Shown here: piece by piece, positions 31,046 to 39,236 of the stretch
Layout: each line of letters opens with the position of its first letter
How positions within the stretch are numbered: position 1 is the first letter of the stretch
From: Mycobacterium shigaense
Lineage (GTDB): Bacteria; Actinomycetota; Actinomycetes; Mycobacteriales; Mycobacteriaceae
Direction of reading: 5' to 3'
NCBI RefSeq assembly: GCF_002356315.1
Contig: NZ_AP018164.1
Span: 1 to 64,000 of the forward strand
Length of the DNA stretch: 64,000 nt
Program-made: the position numbers and the translations under genes
Notes under the pieces: model-generated
Databases searched by the model: none
What the model was told of the DNA's origin: nothing
The model's input: the letters and a program-made list of their open reading frames with translations, nothing else

Positions 31046-31933
31046 GTGCGCAGGGAACCCGGGCTGGCGCGACGCTTCTTCGATCGATACGAACCGATCC
31101 ACGCGGTGACGTACTTCGCGCCGGAGGCGCGGACCGCCCTGGACGGGCTGGGTTACCGAGGCTTCTGGATGGGCTACTTCGCCGCCCGCTCCGCGCCGCT
31201 GGGCATGGTGCCGCCGGAGGTGGTGACCGCGGTCTTCTACAACTTCGCCCCCGAACGCGTGGCCAAAGCGCTGCCGTCGGCCTGGCAGATCGCGGGACCC
31301 GAGGCCGCATTGCGCGCCCGGCAGGACTCGGCGGTCGCCGCGCTGCGTCGCTACGGAATCAGCGACGACGAAAACGTCAGTGCCGCCGCAGAATTGGCGG
31401 GTAAGGCGGCGCGCCGCGCACCGCTCGACGGGCGACCCTTGTTCGCGGCCAACCGGGCGCTGCCGTGGCCCGACGATCCGTTGGCCGCGCTGTGGCATGC
31501 CACCACCCTGCTGCGCGAGCAGCGTGGCGACGCACATGTCGCGGCGTTGACCGCCGCCGGTGTCTCGGGCCGGGAATCCAACGTGCTGCATGCCGCGGCG
31601 GGCCGGGTTCCACGCGACTACATCGCCCGCACCCGCGATTACGACGACGAAGCCTGGCGCCGGCACGAGCAACGATTGGCCGAGCGGGGACTGCTGACCG
31701 AGGACGGGTCGCTGACAGCGGCCGGGCGGCAGCTCAAGGAGAGTCTCGAATCGACCACCGACGAACTCGCCCTGTCGGCTCTCGACGCGCTGGGCGACGA
31801 CGAGGTGGAGGCGTTGTTCCAGGCGCTGACGCCGATCACCCGGGCCGTGGTCGCCGGCGGTGACGTGCTGCCCGTCACGCCGATGGGTCTACGCCGTGAC
31901 GAATTGCAAGACGGCAGTGCACATTTGAGGTAG
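31046..31933 (+). CDS. SCO6745/SalK-like family protein
   Basis: The 295-residue protein starts at GTG 31046 (MRREPGLARRFFDRYEPIHA). The segments YFAPEARTALDGLGYRGFWM and YFAARSAPLGMVPPEVVTAVFY near the N-terminus match the SCO6745/SalK-like actinobacterial family of two-domain helical proteins of unknown role. A winged-helix-like C-terminal part follows (EQRLAERGLLTEDGSLTAAG). No signal peptide or membrane segment is visible. The function is unknown. It faces the convergent PPE gene. Confidence 0.7.
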   Translation: MRREPGLARRFFDRYEPIHAVTYFAPEARTALDGLGYRGFWMGYFAARSAPLGMVPPEVVTAVFYNFAPERVAKALPSAWQIAGPEAALRARQDSAVAALRRYGISDDENVSAAAELAGKAARRAPLDGRPLFAANRALPWPDDPLAALWHATTLLREQRGDAHVAALTAAGVSGRESNVLHAAAGRVPRDYIARTRDYDDEAWRRHEQRLAERGLLTEDGSLTAAGRQLKESLESTTDELALSALDALGDDEVEALFQALTPITRAVVAGGDVLPVTPMGLRRDELQDGSAHLR

Positions 31934-31946
31934 CGAGGTCCGACGG

Positions 31947-33308
31947 CTACGGATCACGCGGGAGCAGCCGCTGCTTCTGCTCCTCGAATTCCTCCTGGGT
32001 GAGAATCCCCGCGTCCCGCAGCGAGGCCAGCTCCCGCAGCTCGGCCGCAATGCTCGTGATCGGGCCGCCCAACGGCATCGGCCGCGCCTCGGCCGACTCA
32101 GCGGGCGGCGCGTCCTTCGACTTGGGCGCGGCCATCCCGATGCGTTCCCGGATGCCCGGTCCACCGCCCCCGGTCGTGCCGGCCATGGCGCGCCCGGCCA
32201 TGCTCGCCAGGGCCATCTGGCTGAACAGGCTGCCTGCGCTGGCGCCGCCCGCCGGCGCCGCGGCGCCGACCGTCGTGGCCGGCAGGGCCGCCGCCATCGC
32301 GCGCAACTCGGGGGCCGCGGCCACCCAGGCGGGCGGGACGGACAATCGCCCGACCGACGGCGCATGTCGGAATTGCCCGGAAACGATCGAGGCCGGGTCG
32401 TTGATCACCGGAAACGAAGTCGGCGGCGCGGGTGCGTTGCCCGGCCAGGGCTGCACGCCGGCCCAGCCGCTGACGATGTCGTCGGTGTGGACACCGGTCC
32501 AATACCCGCCCACGTCGTAGGGAAGTGCGGTCGTACCCAGTGAGGTGTCGGCAGCAAGCCCCGTCGCCCCGAGTTCGGGGTCGACAAAGACCGCACTCAG
32601 GTCGGCGAGCAGCCCCAGCAGGTCACGAGAAGTGAACCCCGGAAAAGGCGCCGCGGGATCGGCCAGGTTGTTCAGGGCGTTGGGCACCGCGGAGAAGGTC
32701 TGCTGGATGGTCTGCTGTGCGTTGCCGGCTGGGCTGACGGCGGCTTGGCCGACCGCGTCGGCCTGATCGGCCGTGCCGTCGGCGGTGGTGTTCGAGGATG
32801 GCGACCCGAACGGGGTCAGCGAGCTGGCCGACGCCGATTCGGTCGCGTAACTACGCATCGCAGCGGTGTCCTGGGCCCACATTTCGCCGTACTGCGCCTC
32901 AGTGTTCGCGATCGCCGCGGTGTTCTGCCCGAGCAGGTTCGTCGCGATCAGCTGCATCAACAGGGCGCGGTTGGCCGCAATCACCGGCGGCGGCACCGTC
33001 TCCGCGAAGGCGGCTTCATACGCGGCGGCCGCCGCGATGGCCTGGCTGCCCGTCTGCTCGGCCTGCTCGGCGGCGATTCTCATCCAATCCACGTACGGCG
33101 CGGCCGCGGCGGCCATCGTTGCTGCGGCCGGTCCGAGCCAGGGCCCGGCGATCAGCTCAGCAATCGTCGACTGGTAGGAGGTTGCGGTCGAGTGCAGCTC
33201 GGCGGCAAGAGATTTCCATGCGGACGCGGCGGCGAGCATCGGTCCGGAGCCAGGTCCGGCGTAGATGCGCGCAGAGTTGATCTCCGGCGGCAGAACTCCG
33301 AAGTCCAC
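31947..33308 (-). CDS. PPE family protein (SVP subfamily) with C-terminal SHOCT motif
   Basis: The 453-residue protein starts at GTG 33308 (MDFGVLPPEINSARIYAGPG) with GGAGGG upstream. It has the PPE motif at residues 7-9, a standard PPE domain to about residue 175 (including NLLGQNTAAIANTEAQYGEMW), and the SVP-subfamily signature GRLSVPPAW. The last 30 residues, LASLRDAGILTQEEFEEQKQ and RLL, form a SHOCT motif, an oligomerisation element usually found in bacterial membrane or secreted proteins. No PE partner gene is adjacent. Export by a type VII system is expected; the exact system is unknown. Confidence 0.88.
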   Translation of the reverse strand: MDFGVLPPEINSARIYAGPGSGPMLAAASAWKSLAAELHSTATSYQSTIAELIAGPWLGPAAATMAAAAAPYVDWMRIAAEQAEQTGSQAIAAAAAYEAAFAETVPPPVIAANRALLMQLIATNLLGQNTAAIANTEAQYGEMWAQDTAAMRSYATESASASSLTPFGSPSSNTTADGTADQADAVGQAAVSPAGNAQQTIQQTFSAVPNALNNLADPAAPFPGFTSRDLLGLLADLSAVFVDPELGATGLAADTSLGTTALPYDVGGYWTGVHTDDIVSGWAGVQPWPGNAPAPPTSFPVINDPASIVSGQFRHAPSVGRLSVPPAWVAAAPELRAMAAALPATTVGAAAPAGGASAGSLFSQMALASMAGRAMAGTTGGGGPGIRERIGMAAPKSKDAPPAESAEARPMPLGGPITSIAAELRELASLRDAGILTQEEFEEQKQRLLPRDP

Positions 33309-33666
33309 GTTTCCCTCCGATCGAGCGGGTCCGGCGCTGGCCCCGTGGGTAAACGGCAAACCAACACGACGCCATTGCCGGGCCCGGCCACCTGAGTCAA
33401 CAATTTTGCTCACCGAGACCGCGAGTTGGCTGGGGGGTCGGTTCACCCCCCGAGGTTTACTGGATGCCTGCCAACGTGAGTACCCGATTTACCCAGCCGT
33501 CCTGCCACAACACGTTAAGTCACGACGCATTGTCCTCCGAATCGCTATGCTCGCCTAATCGCGGCGACGGCGATTTAGCTACGGGACGACGGCGCCGGTG
33601 CCGCACCTCGGTCCTCAGTAAAGCCGGGCGGCCACCACCGTCGACCGACGCCGGGTTTCCACCGCG
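33309..33666. other. Gene-free stretch upstream of the PPE gene
   Basis: These 358 bp between the PPE start and the GNAT stop contain no convincing gene. The part near 33310-33470 is probably the PPE promoter and leader and holds a G-C hairpin at 33432-33451. The rest shows no recognisable element. Confidence 0.5.
33432..33451 (-). promoter_or_regulatory. GC hairpin in the PPE leader region
   Basis: GGGGGGT (33432-33438) and ACCCCCC (33445-33451) form a perfect 7-bp stem with a 6-base loop, 124 bp upstream of the PPE start. It could be a leader hairpin or an upstream terminator. No T run follows. Confidence 0.35.
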
Positions 33667-33999
33667 CTATTGCGACTGAGACCAGGCGACGATCTCCGGG
33701 GTGACGGCGTCGGTGATGTCGTCGAATTCGGGGTGCTTCTTGAGCACGGTGCCGACCATGGAGCACACCGGCACGATCCGTTTGCCCGCGTCCCGGGCGG
33801 AATCCAGCGCCTCTTCGAGAAGAATGGTAGCCAGGCCTCGCCCGCCGAACTCCGGATCGACGACGGTGTGGTAGAACACCCGCTGATCGCCCCGGTCGGC
33901 GAAGTCCGCGTGGCCGACGGTTTGGCCGTCGACGGCAATGGTGTAGGTCCGGTCCTGTGCGGTGACGGTCGTTTCGGCGCCGGTCTTGTCGGTAGTCAT
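33667..33999 (-). CDS. Small GNAT-family N-acetyltransferase (COG2388 type)
   Basis: The 110-residue protein starts at 33999 (MTTDKTGAETTVTAQDRTYT), where its ATG overlaps the pirin stop (ATGA). It is a short GNAT of the YjdJ/COG2388 type, with HTVVDPEFGGRGLATILLEE forming the acetyl-CoA-binding motif A and PVCSMVGTVLKKHPEF near the end. The substrate is unknown. It is translationally coupled to the pirin gene. Confidence 0.88.
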   Translation of the reverse strand: MTTDKTGAETTVTAQDRTYTIAVDGQTVGHADFADRGDQRVFYHTVVDPEFGGRGLATILLEEALDSARDAGKRIVPVCSMVGTVLKKHPEFDDITDAVTPEIVAWSQSQ

Positions 34000-34982
34000 T
34001 CGGAGTCCCTTTCTGATTCGCGGTCGGTTCGATTGCGTGGTCGAGAGCGCAGCCGGGTCGTGGGAAGCGGCGGAGCGGGCAGCCGGTCGACCTCCCCGTC
34101 GTACCCGTCGACGTCGCCGAAGAGCCCGTCGCCCGCCTCCCACAGCTGACGAAAGCGGACGATCTCGTCGTGGCTGCGCCCGACGAAGTTCCACCACATC
34201 AGCAGCTCCTCGGTGAACGGCGTTCCGCCCAGCAGCATTACCCGGGCGGGCCGATCCCCGACGTTGCGGAACCGCAGCGCGGGGTGGCCGGCGCGTTGGT
34301 ACCCGAGCTCGGCGGCGGACAACAGCGTCCCGCTCATTTCCACCGCGCCCACATCGCACAGCACCCCATGCTCGAACGCCGGATCGGCGGCGATCTCGAC
34401 CGCCGCGTCCCCGTCGAGATCGAGCTGGGCGCCCAGCAGCGGGGTGAACGTCTCGATCGGTGAGTGGCTGCCGGCGAGTGATCCGAGAAACACCCGCGCC
34501 ACGGCGCCCGGCAGCGAAGTCGGCGCGGGTGCGTAGTGCGCGAAGCCGCGTCCGGTACCGCGATGCGCGTCGGGAAGCGCGATCCACAGCTGCACACCGT
34601 GCAACATGGCGTCGGATCGCACCGACACCTCGGAATGACAGATGCCGGCGCCCGCGGTCATGAGATTGAGCTCGGCGGGGCGGACCAGGGCGTGTACCCC
34701 CGCGCTGTCACGATGCTCCACCGCTCCACTGAACGGCCAACTGACAGTCTGTAATCCCGTGTGCGGGTGCGGCGGAACATCCATGTGCGCGGCGTCGGGA
34801 CCGTAGTGGTCGACGAAGCACCACGCTCCGATCAACGAGCGGTCGCCCTGGGGCAAGGTGCGTTGCACCCGCAACGCCCGCGGTCCGCCCAGCGGCACCT
34901 CGCGGGGATGCAGGACCTCGATGTCCGCGGCCGCTGTCGCACTGCAGGCGAATTCGGCCGGTGCGGTCTCGAGATTGCTCAC
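33996..34982 (-). CDS. Pirin-family protein
   Basis: Pirins are bicupin metal-binding proteins; some act as quercetin dioxygenases or regulators. The 328-residue product has the N-terminal cupin with metal ligands in DVPPHPHTGLQTVSW (two His) and GAGICHSEVS (His and Glu), and the conserved FVDHYGP. A C-terminal cupin domain follows (LLGGTPFTEELLMWWNFVGR). The last gene of the pair is the GNAT gene. The role in this organism is unknown. Confidence 0.9.
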   Translation of the reverse strand: MSNLETAPAEFACSATAAADIEVLHPREVPLGGPRALRVQRTLPQGDRSLIGAWCFVDHYGPDAAHMDVPPHPHTGLQTVSWPFSGAVEHRDSAGVHALVRPAELNLMTAGAGICHSEVSVRSDAMLHGVQLWIALPDAHRGTGRGFAHYAPAPTSLPGAVARVFLGSLAGSHSPIETFTPLLGAQLDLDGDAAVEIAADPAFEHGVLCDVGAVEMSGTLLSAAELGYQRAGHPALRFRNVGDRPARVMLLGGTPFTEELLMWWNFVGRSHDEIVRFRQLWEAGDGLFGDVDGYDGEVDRLPAPPLPTTRLRSRPRNRTDRESERDSE

Positions 34983-35041
34983 TGTCCACCTTTGACGCGG
35001 TTGCCGGGCAGCGCCGTCAATCGCGACGGTACCGGGCGCCG

Positions 35042-36424
35042 CTACCGGCTGGGTGGCCGCAGCACCTTCATAGCCAGCCGCATGACGGGATCGGGCACCC
35101 GATCCCGCATCGACAACGCAGTGTCGGCAGCGCGGGATCGCAGCGGTGCGCCGCGGCCGAAGGCCCGGTTCAGCGGTCCGCCGGACGGCTCGAGGACCAC
35201 GTGCAGTGGCGGCGTGCCCACCGCAGCCCCCAGGGCGTTGGCGATGACCATCCGCTGGATCTCGCTGGTTCCTTCAAAGAGGGTGTACAGCTTGGCATCT
35301 CGGTACCATTTCTCCACCGGATGATCGGTGATGTAGCCCCAGCCGCCCATGGTCTGGATCGCACGTTCGGTGGCCTTGACGGCTACCTCGCTGGCGGCCA
35401 TCTTCGACATCGAACCCTCGCCGCGCTCGAACGGCACGTTGTTGGCCGCCATCCAGGACGCCCGCCAGGTCAGCAGCCGGGCGGCGTCGATCTGGGTGGC
35501 CAGTTCTGCCAACGGAAACGCGATGCCCTGGTTGTCGATGATCGGGCCACCGAACGCCTCCCGCTCGGTGGCATACGCCGTCGCGTACTCCAACGCCGCG
35601 CGCGCGATGCCGATCGCCTGGGCCGCGACCATCGGGCGAGTCTGCTCGAAGGTGCCCAACGTCGCGGAGCCCGACCGCTGTACTCCGGCCACCAATTCGC
35701 GGGCCTTGGCGAGTTTGTGTTCGAGTTTGTCTTGTCCACCAAGCAGATTGGCGCTCGGTACCCGGACGCCGTCAAACCGCAGCTCGGCAGTGTGCGATGC
35801 CCGGCACCCGAGCTTGTCGAGCTTGCGCACCAGGTCCAGCCCGGGCGTGCCGCCCGGGACCACGAACAGGGCCTGACCGCGATGACCCAGTTCCTCGTCG
35901 ACGACCGCATTGACCACGTGCACGTCGGCGATACCGCCGTTGCCGATCCACATCTTGTGGCCGTCGATGATCCAGTCGTCGCCGTCACGACGGGCGCGGG
36001 TGCGCAGATTGCGCACGTCGCTGCCGCCTTCCGGCTCAGAGATCGCCAACGCCGCGAGCTTGAGATCGCCTGGGGTTCCGAAACATTCGGGTGCCCATTG
36101 CAGCATCTGTTCCGGGGACGCGGCCTGGCCGATCGCCGAGAGCGCAAGCGCCGGCATGACAATGGCCAAACCTATTCCCGCGCAGCCCCAGAACAGTTCT
36201 TCCATGAACATCGGCAGAGACACGCCGGTCGGATCGCCGATCAGGTCGCGATAGAACAGCGGGCTGTAGAACCCGCGTTGGGCTGCCTCCTCAAGGACCG
36301 GCCAGGGAAACTCCTGCCGCTGGTCGTAATCGAGAGCCACCGGGCGGATCACCGACTCAGAGAACTCGTGCGTGCGTCGCGCGAGGTCGTGTTGCGCTGC
36401 CGTGGGTGTGAGGTCGAACGTCAT
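35042..36424 (-). CDS. Acyl-CoA dehydrogenase (FadE-like)
   Basis: This FAD-dependent acyl-CoA dehydrogenase of 460 residues would catalyse alpha,beta-desaturation of an acyl-CoA or related ester. It has the helical N-domain, the beta-domain motif LAISEPEGGSDVRNLRTRAR and DGHKMWIGNGG, and the C-domain with GGWGYITDHPVEKWYRDAK. The FEGTSEIQRM segment places the catalytic Glu as in short- and medium-chain enzymes. It stands alone, with no adjacent fad or ech gene. The substrate is unknown. Confidence 0.9.
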   Translation of the reverse strand: MTFDLTPTAAQHDLARRTHEFSESVIRPVALDYDQRQEFPWPVLEEAAQRGFYSPLFYRDLIGDPTGVSLPMFMEELFWGCAGIGLAIVMPALALSAIGQAASPEQMLQWAPECFGTPGDLKLAALAISEPEGGSDVRNLRTRARRDGDDWIIDGHKMWIGNGGIADVHVVNAVVDEELGHRGQALFVVPGGTPGLDLVRKLDKLGCRASHTAELRFDGVRVPSANLLGGQDKLEHKLAKARELVAGVQRSGSATLGTFEQTRPMVAAQAIGIARAALEYATAYATEREAFGGPIIDNQGIAFPLAELATQIDAARLLTWRASWMAANNVPFERGEGSMSKMAASEVAVKATERAIQTMGGWGYITDHPVEKWYRDAKLYTLFEGTSEIQRMVIANALGAAVGTPPLHVVLEPSGGPLNRAFGRGAPLRSRAADTALSMRDRVPDPVMRLAMKVLRPPSR

Positions 36425-36518
36425 GAAATGCGCCTTTGGGGTCGACGGGCGGATGTCCGTCGCGATCGACTACCCCACCAACTCGGTGAACAAACGTTCA
36501 CGCCACCCGGTGCACCGA

Positions 36519-36935
36519 TCAGGCGGCGGTGCGGGGACCGACCTGCGCGATGGGCAGATGCAGCACCACCGCCGGCGCCGGGACGGCGTCGTGCTCGCGT
36601 CGGGTGAGCAGGGCGGCATTCTCGGGCAGCTGCCGGGAGTTGATCTCTCCGGCGGCGATGCGCCGCAGGACGTCGTGGGCGCGCGCGAGCTGGTCACGCT
36701 TGCGGTACTGCCCGCCGGGAAGCTTCACGCCGGCCCATACGCCGTATTCCTCGCGGTGCGCGATGGCGTACTGCGCGCAACGGCGCTGTTGGGCCAGGGG
36801 GCAGCGGCGCAGGCATTGGAGCCGGGCCTCGGTGGCCGAGCGCTCGTAGGCGCGCGCCTTGGCCGCGCCGTCGCCTTCGTCGTCATCGGGGTAGCCGAAC
36901 CACAATTCCGGGTTGGCTGCACACGGGTTGCCCAT
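36519..36935 (-). CDS. whiB5: WhiB-family iron-sulfur regulator, WhiB5-like
   Basis: WhiB proteins carry a [4Fe-4S] cluster and modulate sigma-factor-dependent transcription. The 138-residue product has four Cys (5, 41, 45 and 53) with spacing CX3CX7C instead of the usual CX2CX5C, a feature of WhiB5. The G[VI]W turn motif GVWAGVKLPGG and a basic stretch RKRDQLARAHDVLRR follow. It is divergent from the XRE regulator gene, as whiB5 (Rv0022c) is from Rv0023, and shares an upstream region with repeated TATATAC motifs. Confidence 0.92.
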   Translation of the reverse strand: MGNPCAANPELWFGYPDDDEGDGAAKARAYERSATEARLQCLRRCPLAQQRRCAQYAIAHREEYGVWAGVKLPGGQYRKRDQLARAHDVLRRIAAGEINSRQLPENAALLTRREHDAVPAPAVVLHLPIAQVGPRTAA

Positions 36936-36961
36936 CGTCGGTCTCCTTGCTCACGTTGAAA

Positions 36962-37030
36962 CATATACAGAAGCATATACACATTGCGAGGCGATGCGCA
37001 AGAGAAACGTGACAAAAGCGTATATACATT
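36962..37030. promoter_or_regulatory. Repeated TATATAC operator-like motifs between whiB5 and the XRE gene
   Basis: Three related motifs occur: CATATAC at 36962, GCATATACACATT at 36973-36985 and GCGTATATACATT at 37018-37030. The last two are direct repeats 45 bp apart. They lie 27-95 bp upstream of whiB5 and 50-118 bp upstream of the XRE start. A -10-like TAATAT is at 37051-37056. They are good candidates for binding by the adjacent XRE protein; this is inferred. Confidence 0.45.
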
Positions 37031-37079
37031 AGGCGGAACGGGTGGCTGTGTAATATCCGGCCTATGGCCGGAGCCCGTG

Positions 37080-37868
37080 GTGAGCCGTGAATCGGCTGGT
37101 GCGGCCATCCGTGCGTTGCGCGAGTCGCATGACTGGTCACTAGCGGAGCTCGCTGCCGCGACGGGCGTCAGCATCATGGGCCTGAGCTATCTGGAACGCG
37201 GTGCCCGCAAGCCGCACAAAAGCACTGTTCAGAAGGTGGAGAACGGGCTGGGGTTACCCCCAGGGACGTATTCGCGGCTCCTGGTGGCCGCCGATCCCGA
37301 TGCCGAACTGGCCCGGTTGATCGCCGCCCAGCCCGCCGCCAGCCCGCCCGCGCGGCCCGCCGGAGCCGTCGTCGTGGACCGGCACAGCGACACCGACGTG
37401 CTGGAAGGCTATGCCGAAGCACAGCTCGACGCCCTCAAATCGGTCATCGACAGGTTGCCTGCGACGACATCAAACGAATATGAGACGTATATTCTCTCTG
37501 TGATCGCGCAGTGCGTGAAAGCGGAGATGCTGGCGGCCAGCTCGTGGCGCGTGGCGGTGAATGCCGGCGCGGATTCGACGGGCCGGCTGATGGAGCATCT
37601 CGAGGCACTGGAGGCGACGCGCACCGCACTGCTCGAGCGGATGCCCGGCAGCCTGAGCGCGCGCTTCGATCGGGCGTGCGCCCAGTCGTCGTTGCCGGAC
37701 GCGATCATCGCGGCGTTGCTGGGCGTGAGCGGCGACGACATGTGGGACATGCGTAATCGCGGCGTCATCCCCGCCGGGGCGCTCCCGCGCGTCCGGGCTT
37801 TCACCGACGCGGTCGAGTCGACGGCCGGGGACAAGGCAGATGCACACAGCGGCGAGGGGGACGAATGA
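37080..37868 (+). CDS. XRE-family transcriptional regulator (Rv0023-like)
   Basis: The 262-residue protein starts at GTG 37080 (MSRESAGAAIRALRESHDWS), matching the Rv0023 N-terminus. The N-terminal Cro/C1 helix-turn-helix spans about residues 8-62 (LAELAAATGVSIMGLSYLER). The conserved middle region is LEGYAEAQLDALKSVIDRLP, and a C-terminal helical domain follows. It overlaps the NlpC/P60 gene by ATGA, so it is the first gene of the Rv0023-Rv0029-like run and may control it together with whiB5. Confidence 0.92.
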   Translation: MSRESAGAAIRALRESHDWSLAELAAATGVSIMGLSYLERGARKPHKSTVQKVENGLGLPPGTYSRLLVAADPDAELARLIAAQPAASPPARPAGAVVVDRHSDTDVLEGYAEAQLDALKSVIDRLPATTSNEYETYILSVIAQCVKAEMLAASSWRVAVNAGADSTGRLMEHLEALEATRTALLERMPGSLSARFDRACAQSSLPDAIIAALLGVSGDDMWDMRNRGVIPAGALPRVRAFTDAVESTAGDKADAHSGEGDE

Positions 37869-38689
37869 CCGGAAGCGACCTCGAAGTATTGAGGCATGCT
37901 CATGAGCTTTTCGTCGGCGGTACCGAACCCCCGACGTTCGGCGTCCCCGGCCGGCCGCCACAGGGTGCGGACGGGATGAATAGCCTTGTCACGCAGGACG
38001 GTTACCAACTTCGGTTACGCGGAAGCCGTGAGAGGCTGCAGGCGGCGGCACGCACTGACGCCGCGGCGGCGCGCATCATCGCGGACGCTCATCGGGATCG
38101 GGCCCGGGCCCACGCGCTGACCAAGGGCGTTCTCGACGAGGCGCGCGCCGATGCCGCGGCCGCCCCGAGCACCCCGATGGCCCAGCGCGAAGCGATGCGC
38201 CGTCGCACCGCGAGGCTGCGCGCGCAGCAGGCGCACATCTTGGCGGCCGGGCTGCGCGCCCGGCGTCGCGCAAGGGCGCTACGCGTGCTGCGTTACCGGA
38301 CGTTGCAGCACCGCGGCCCCGGCTCGGCACCCGTACGGCTGCCCCTGCCGAGCGGGCGCGCCGGGATCGCGGTACGCGCGGCGCTGTCCAGACTGGGCCG
38401 ACCCTACGTCTGGGGCGCGACCGGCCCCGAACAGTTCGATTGCTCGGGGCTGGTCCAATGGGCCTACGCGCAGGCCGGGATCCATTTGGACCGCACGACG
38501 TATCAGCAGATCAACGACGGCATCCCGATACCCCGTTCGCAAGTCAGGCCGGGGGATCTCGTGTTCCCGCATGCTGGACACGCGCAGCTGGCCATCGGCA
38601 ACAACCTCGTCGTCGAAGCGCCCTACTCAGGTGCCTCGGTGCGAATCAGTCGCCTCGGCAGCAACATTGCGATCCGCCGGCCGATATGA
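37865..38689 (+). CDS. NlpC/P60 peptidoglycan endopeptidase (Rv0024-like)
   Basis: The 274-residue protein has a C-terminal NlpC/P60 cysteine-peptidase domain (about 165-270) that would cut peptide bridges in peptidoglycan. The triad is Cys193 (FDCSGLVQWAYAQAG), His239 (HAGHAQLAIGN) and Glu251 (VVEAPYSGASV); the Glu as third residue and the 12-residue His-Glu spacing are as in RipA. The N-terminal part is a long charged helical region without a signal peptide. Delivery by a type VII system is suggested by its neighbours. ATG overlaps the XRE stop. Confidence 0.9.
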   Translation: MTGSDLEVLRHAHELFVGGTEPPTFGVPGRPPQGADGMNSLVTQDGYQLRLRGSRERLQAAARTDAAAARIIADAHRDRARAHALTKGVLDEARADAAAAPSTPMAQREAMRRRTARLRAQQAHILAAGLRARRRARALRVLRYRTLQHRGPGSAPVRLPLPSGRAGIAVRAALSRLGRPYVWGATGPEQFDCSGLVQWAYAQAGIHLDRTTYQQINDGIPIPRSQVRPGDLVFPHAGHAQLAIGNNLVVEAPYSGASVRISRLGSNIAIRRPI

Positions 38690-38739
38690 GTAGTCCAAGG
38701 CCGCCCGCCGCGGCGCGACCATGATGATGAGGTGAACGC

Positions 38740-39102
38740 ATGTCGGAACAAACCGGACCTTCGCTCGCAGCGATCCAGGCGCGGCAGTCCGCGCTGGCCA
38801 GCCAACATGGTTCGGTCTCCGACGCCGATCGCGTACTCGCGGAAGTAGTTGCCAGCGCCCATGCGGCGATACGCGAGAGCATCCGGAGACTGGACGCGAT
38901 CGCCGACGAGATCGATCGCCTGGTGCCGGGTCAGGCCCGTCTCGCGGTCGATACGCCCGTGGGGGCGCGGGAGTTTCAAAAGTTCTTGATCGCCAAGCAA
39001 CGTGAGATCGCGGCGGTAGTCGCCGACGCCCACGAGCTGGACCGCGCGAAAGCAGCTGTGCTGGAAAGCCTCCGGGAGCAATACACGACGCCGGACGGCT
39101 AA
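38740..39102 (+). CDS. DUF4226 protein (Rv0025-like)
   Basis: This 120-residue, mostly helical protein starts [20 protein letters not shown] with GAGGTGA upstream. The DUF4226 core includes [20 protein letters not shown] and [18 protein letters not shown]. The same core recurs in the next gene, so the two are paralogues. DUF4226 proteins are mycobacterial and often lie near ESX loci. No signal peptide or membrane segment is seen. The function is unknown. Confidence 0.85.
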   Translation: MSEQTGPSLAAIQARQSALASQHGSVSDADRVLAEVVASAHAAIRESIRRLDAIADEIDRLVPGQARLAVDTPVGAREFQKFLIAKQREIAAVVADAHELDRAKAAVLESLREQYTTPDG

Positions 39103-39236
39103 CCGGATGGAGTGCGGGTGTTTTGCTCACAGCCGCCGCGAGGTGAATTGTCGGCGGGAATCGGCGGCACTACTGTCGGCCGGCATGGAGGGGTTGCGTC
39201 ACGGCCGCACGCGGCGCGGGGCTGTTGAGCGGGCTG

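Noticed and set aside
27794..31933. Intact prophage or integrative element at tRNA-Leu
   Set aside because: No integrase, excisionase, phage structural gene or second copy of the tRNA end was found; only debris-like features are present.
33432..33451. Hairpin as a PPE riboswitch or attenuator
   Set aside because: Only a 7-bp G-C stem with no T run, no leader peptide and no known riboswitch core. It is kept only as a weak structural feature.
35042..36607. Long open frame antisense to the acyl-CoA dehydrogenase gene
   Set aside because: It is a shadow of high-GC codon bias. The minus-strand frame has clear acyl-CoA dehydrogenase motifs, while the opposite frame has no recognisable domain and Arg/Gly-rich composition.
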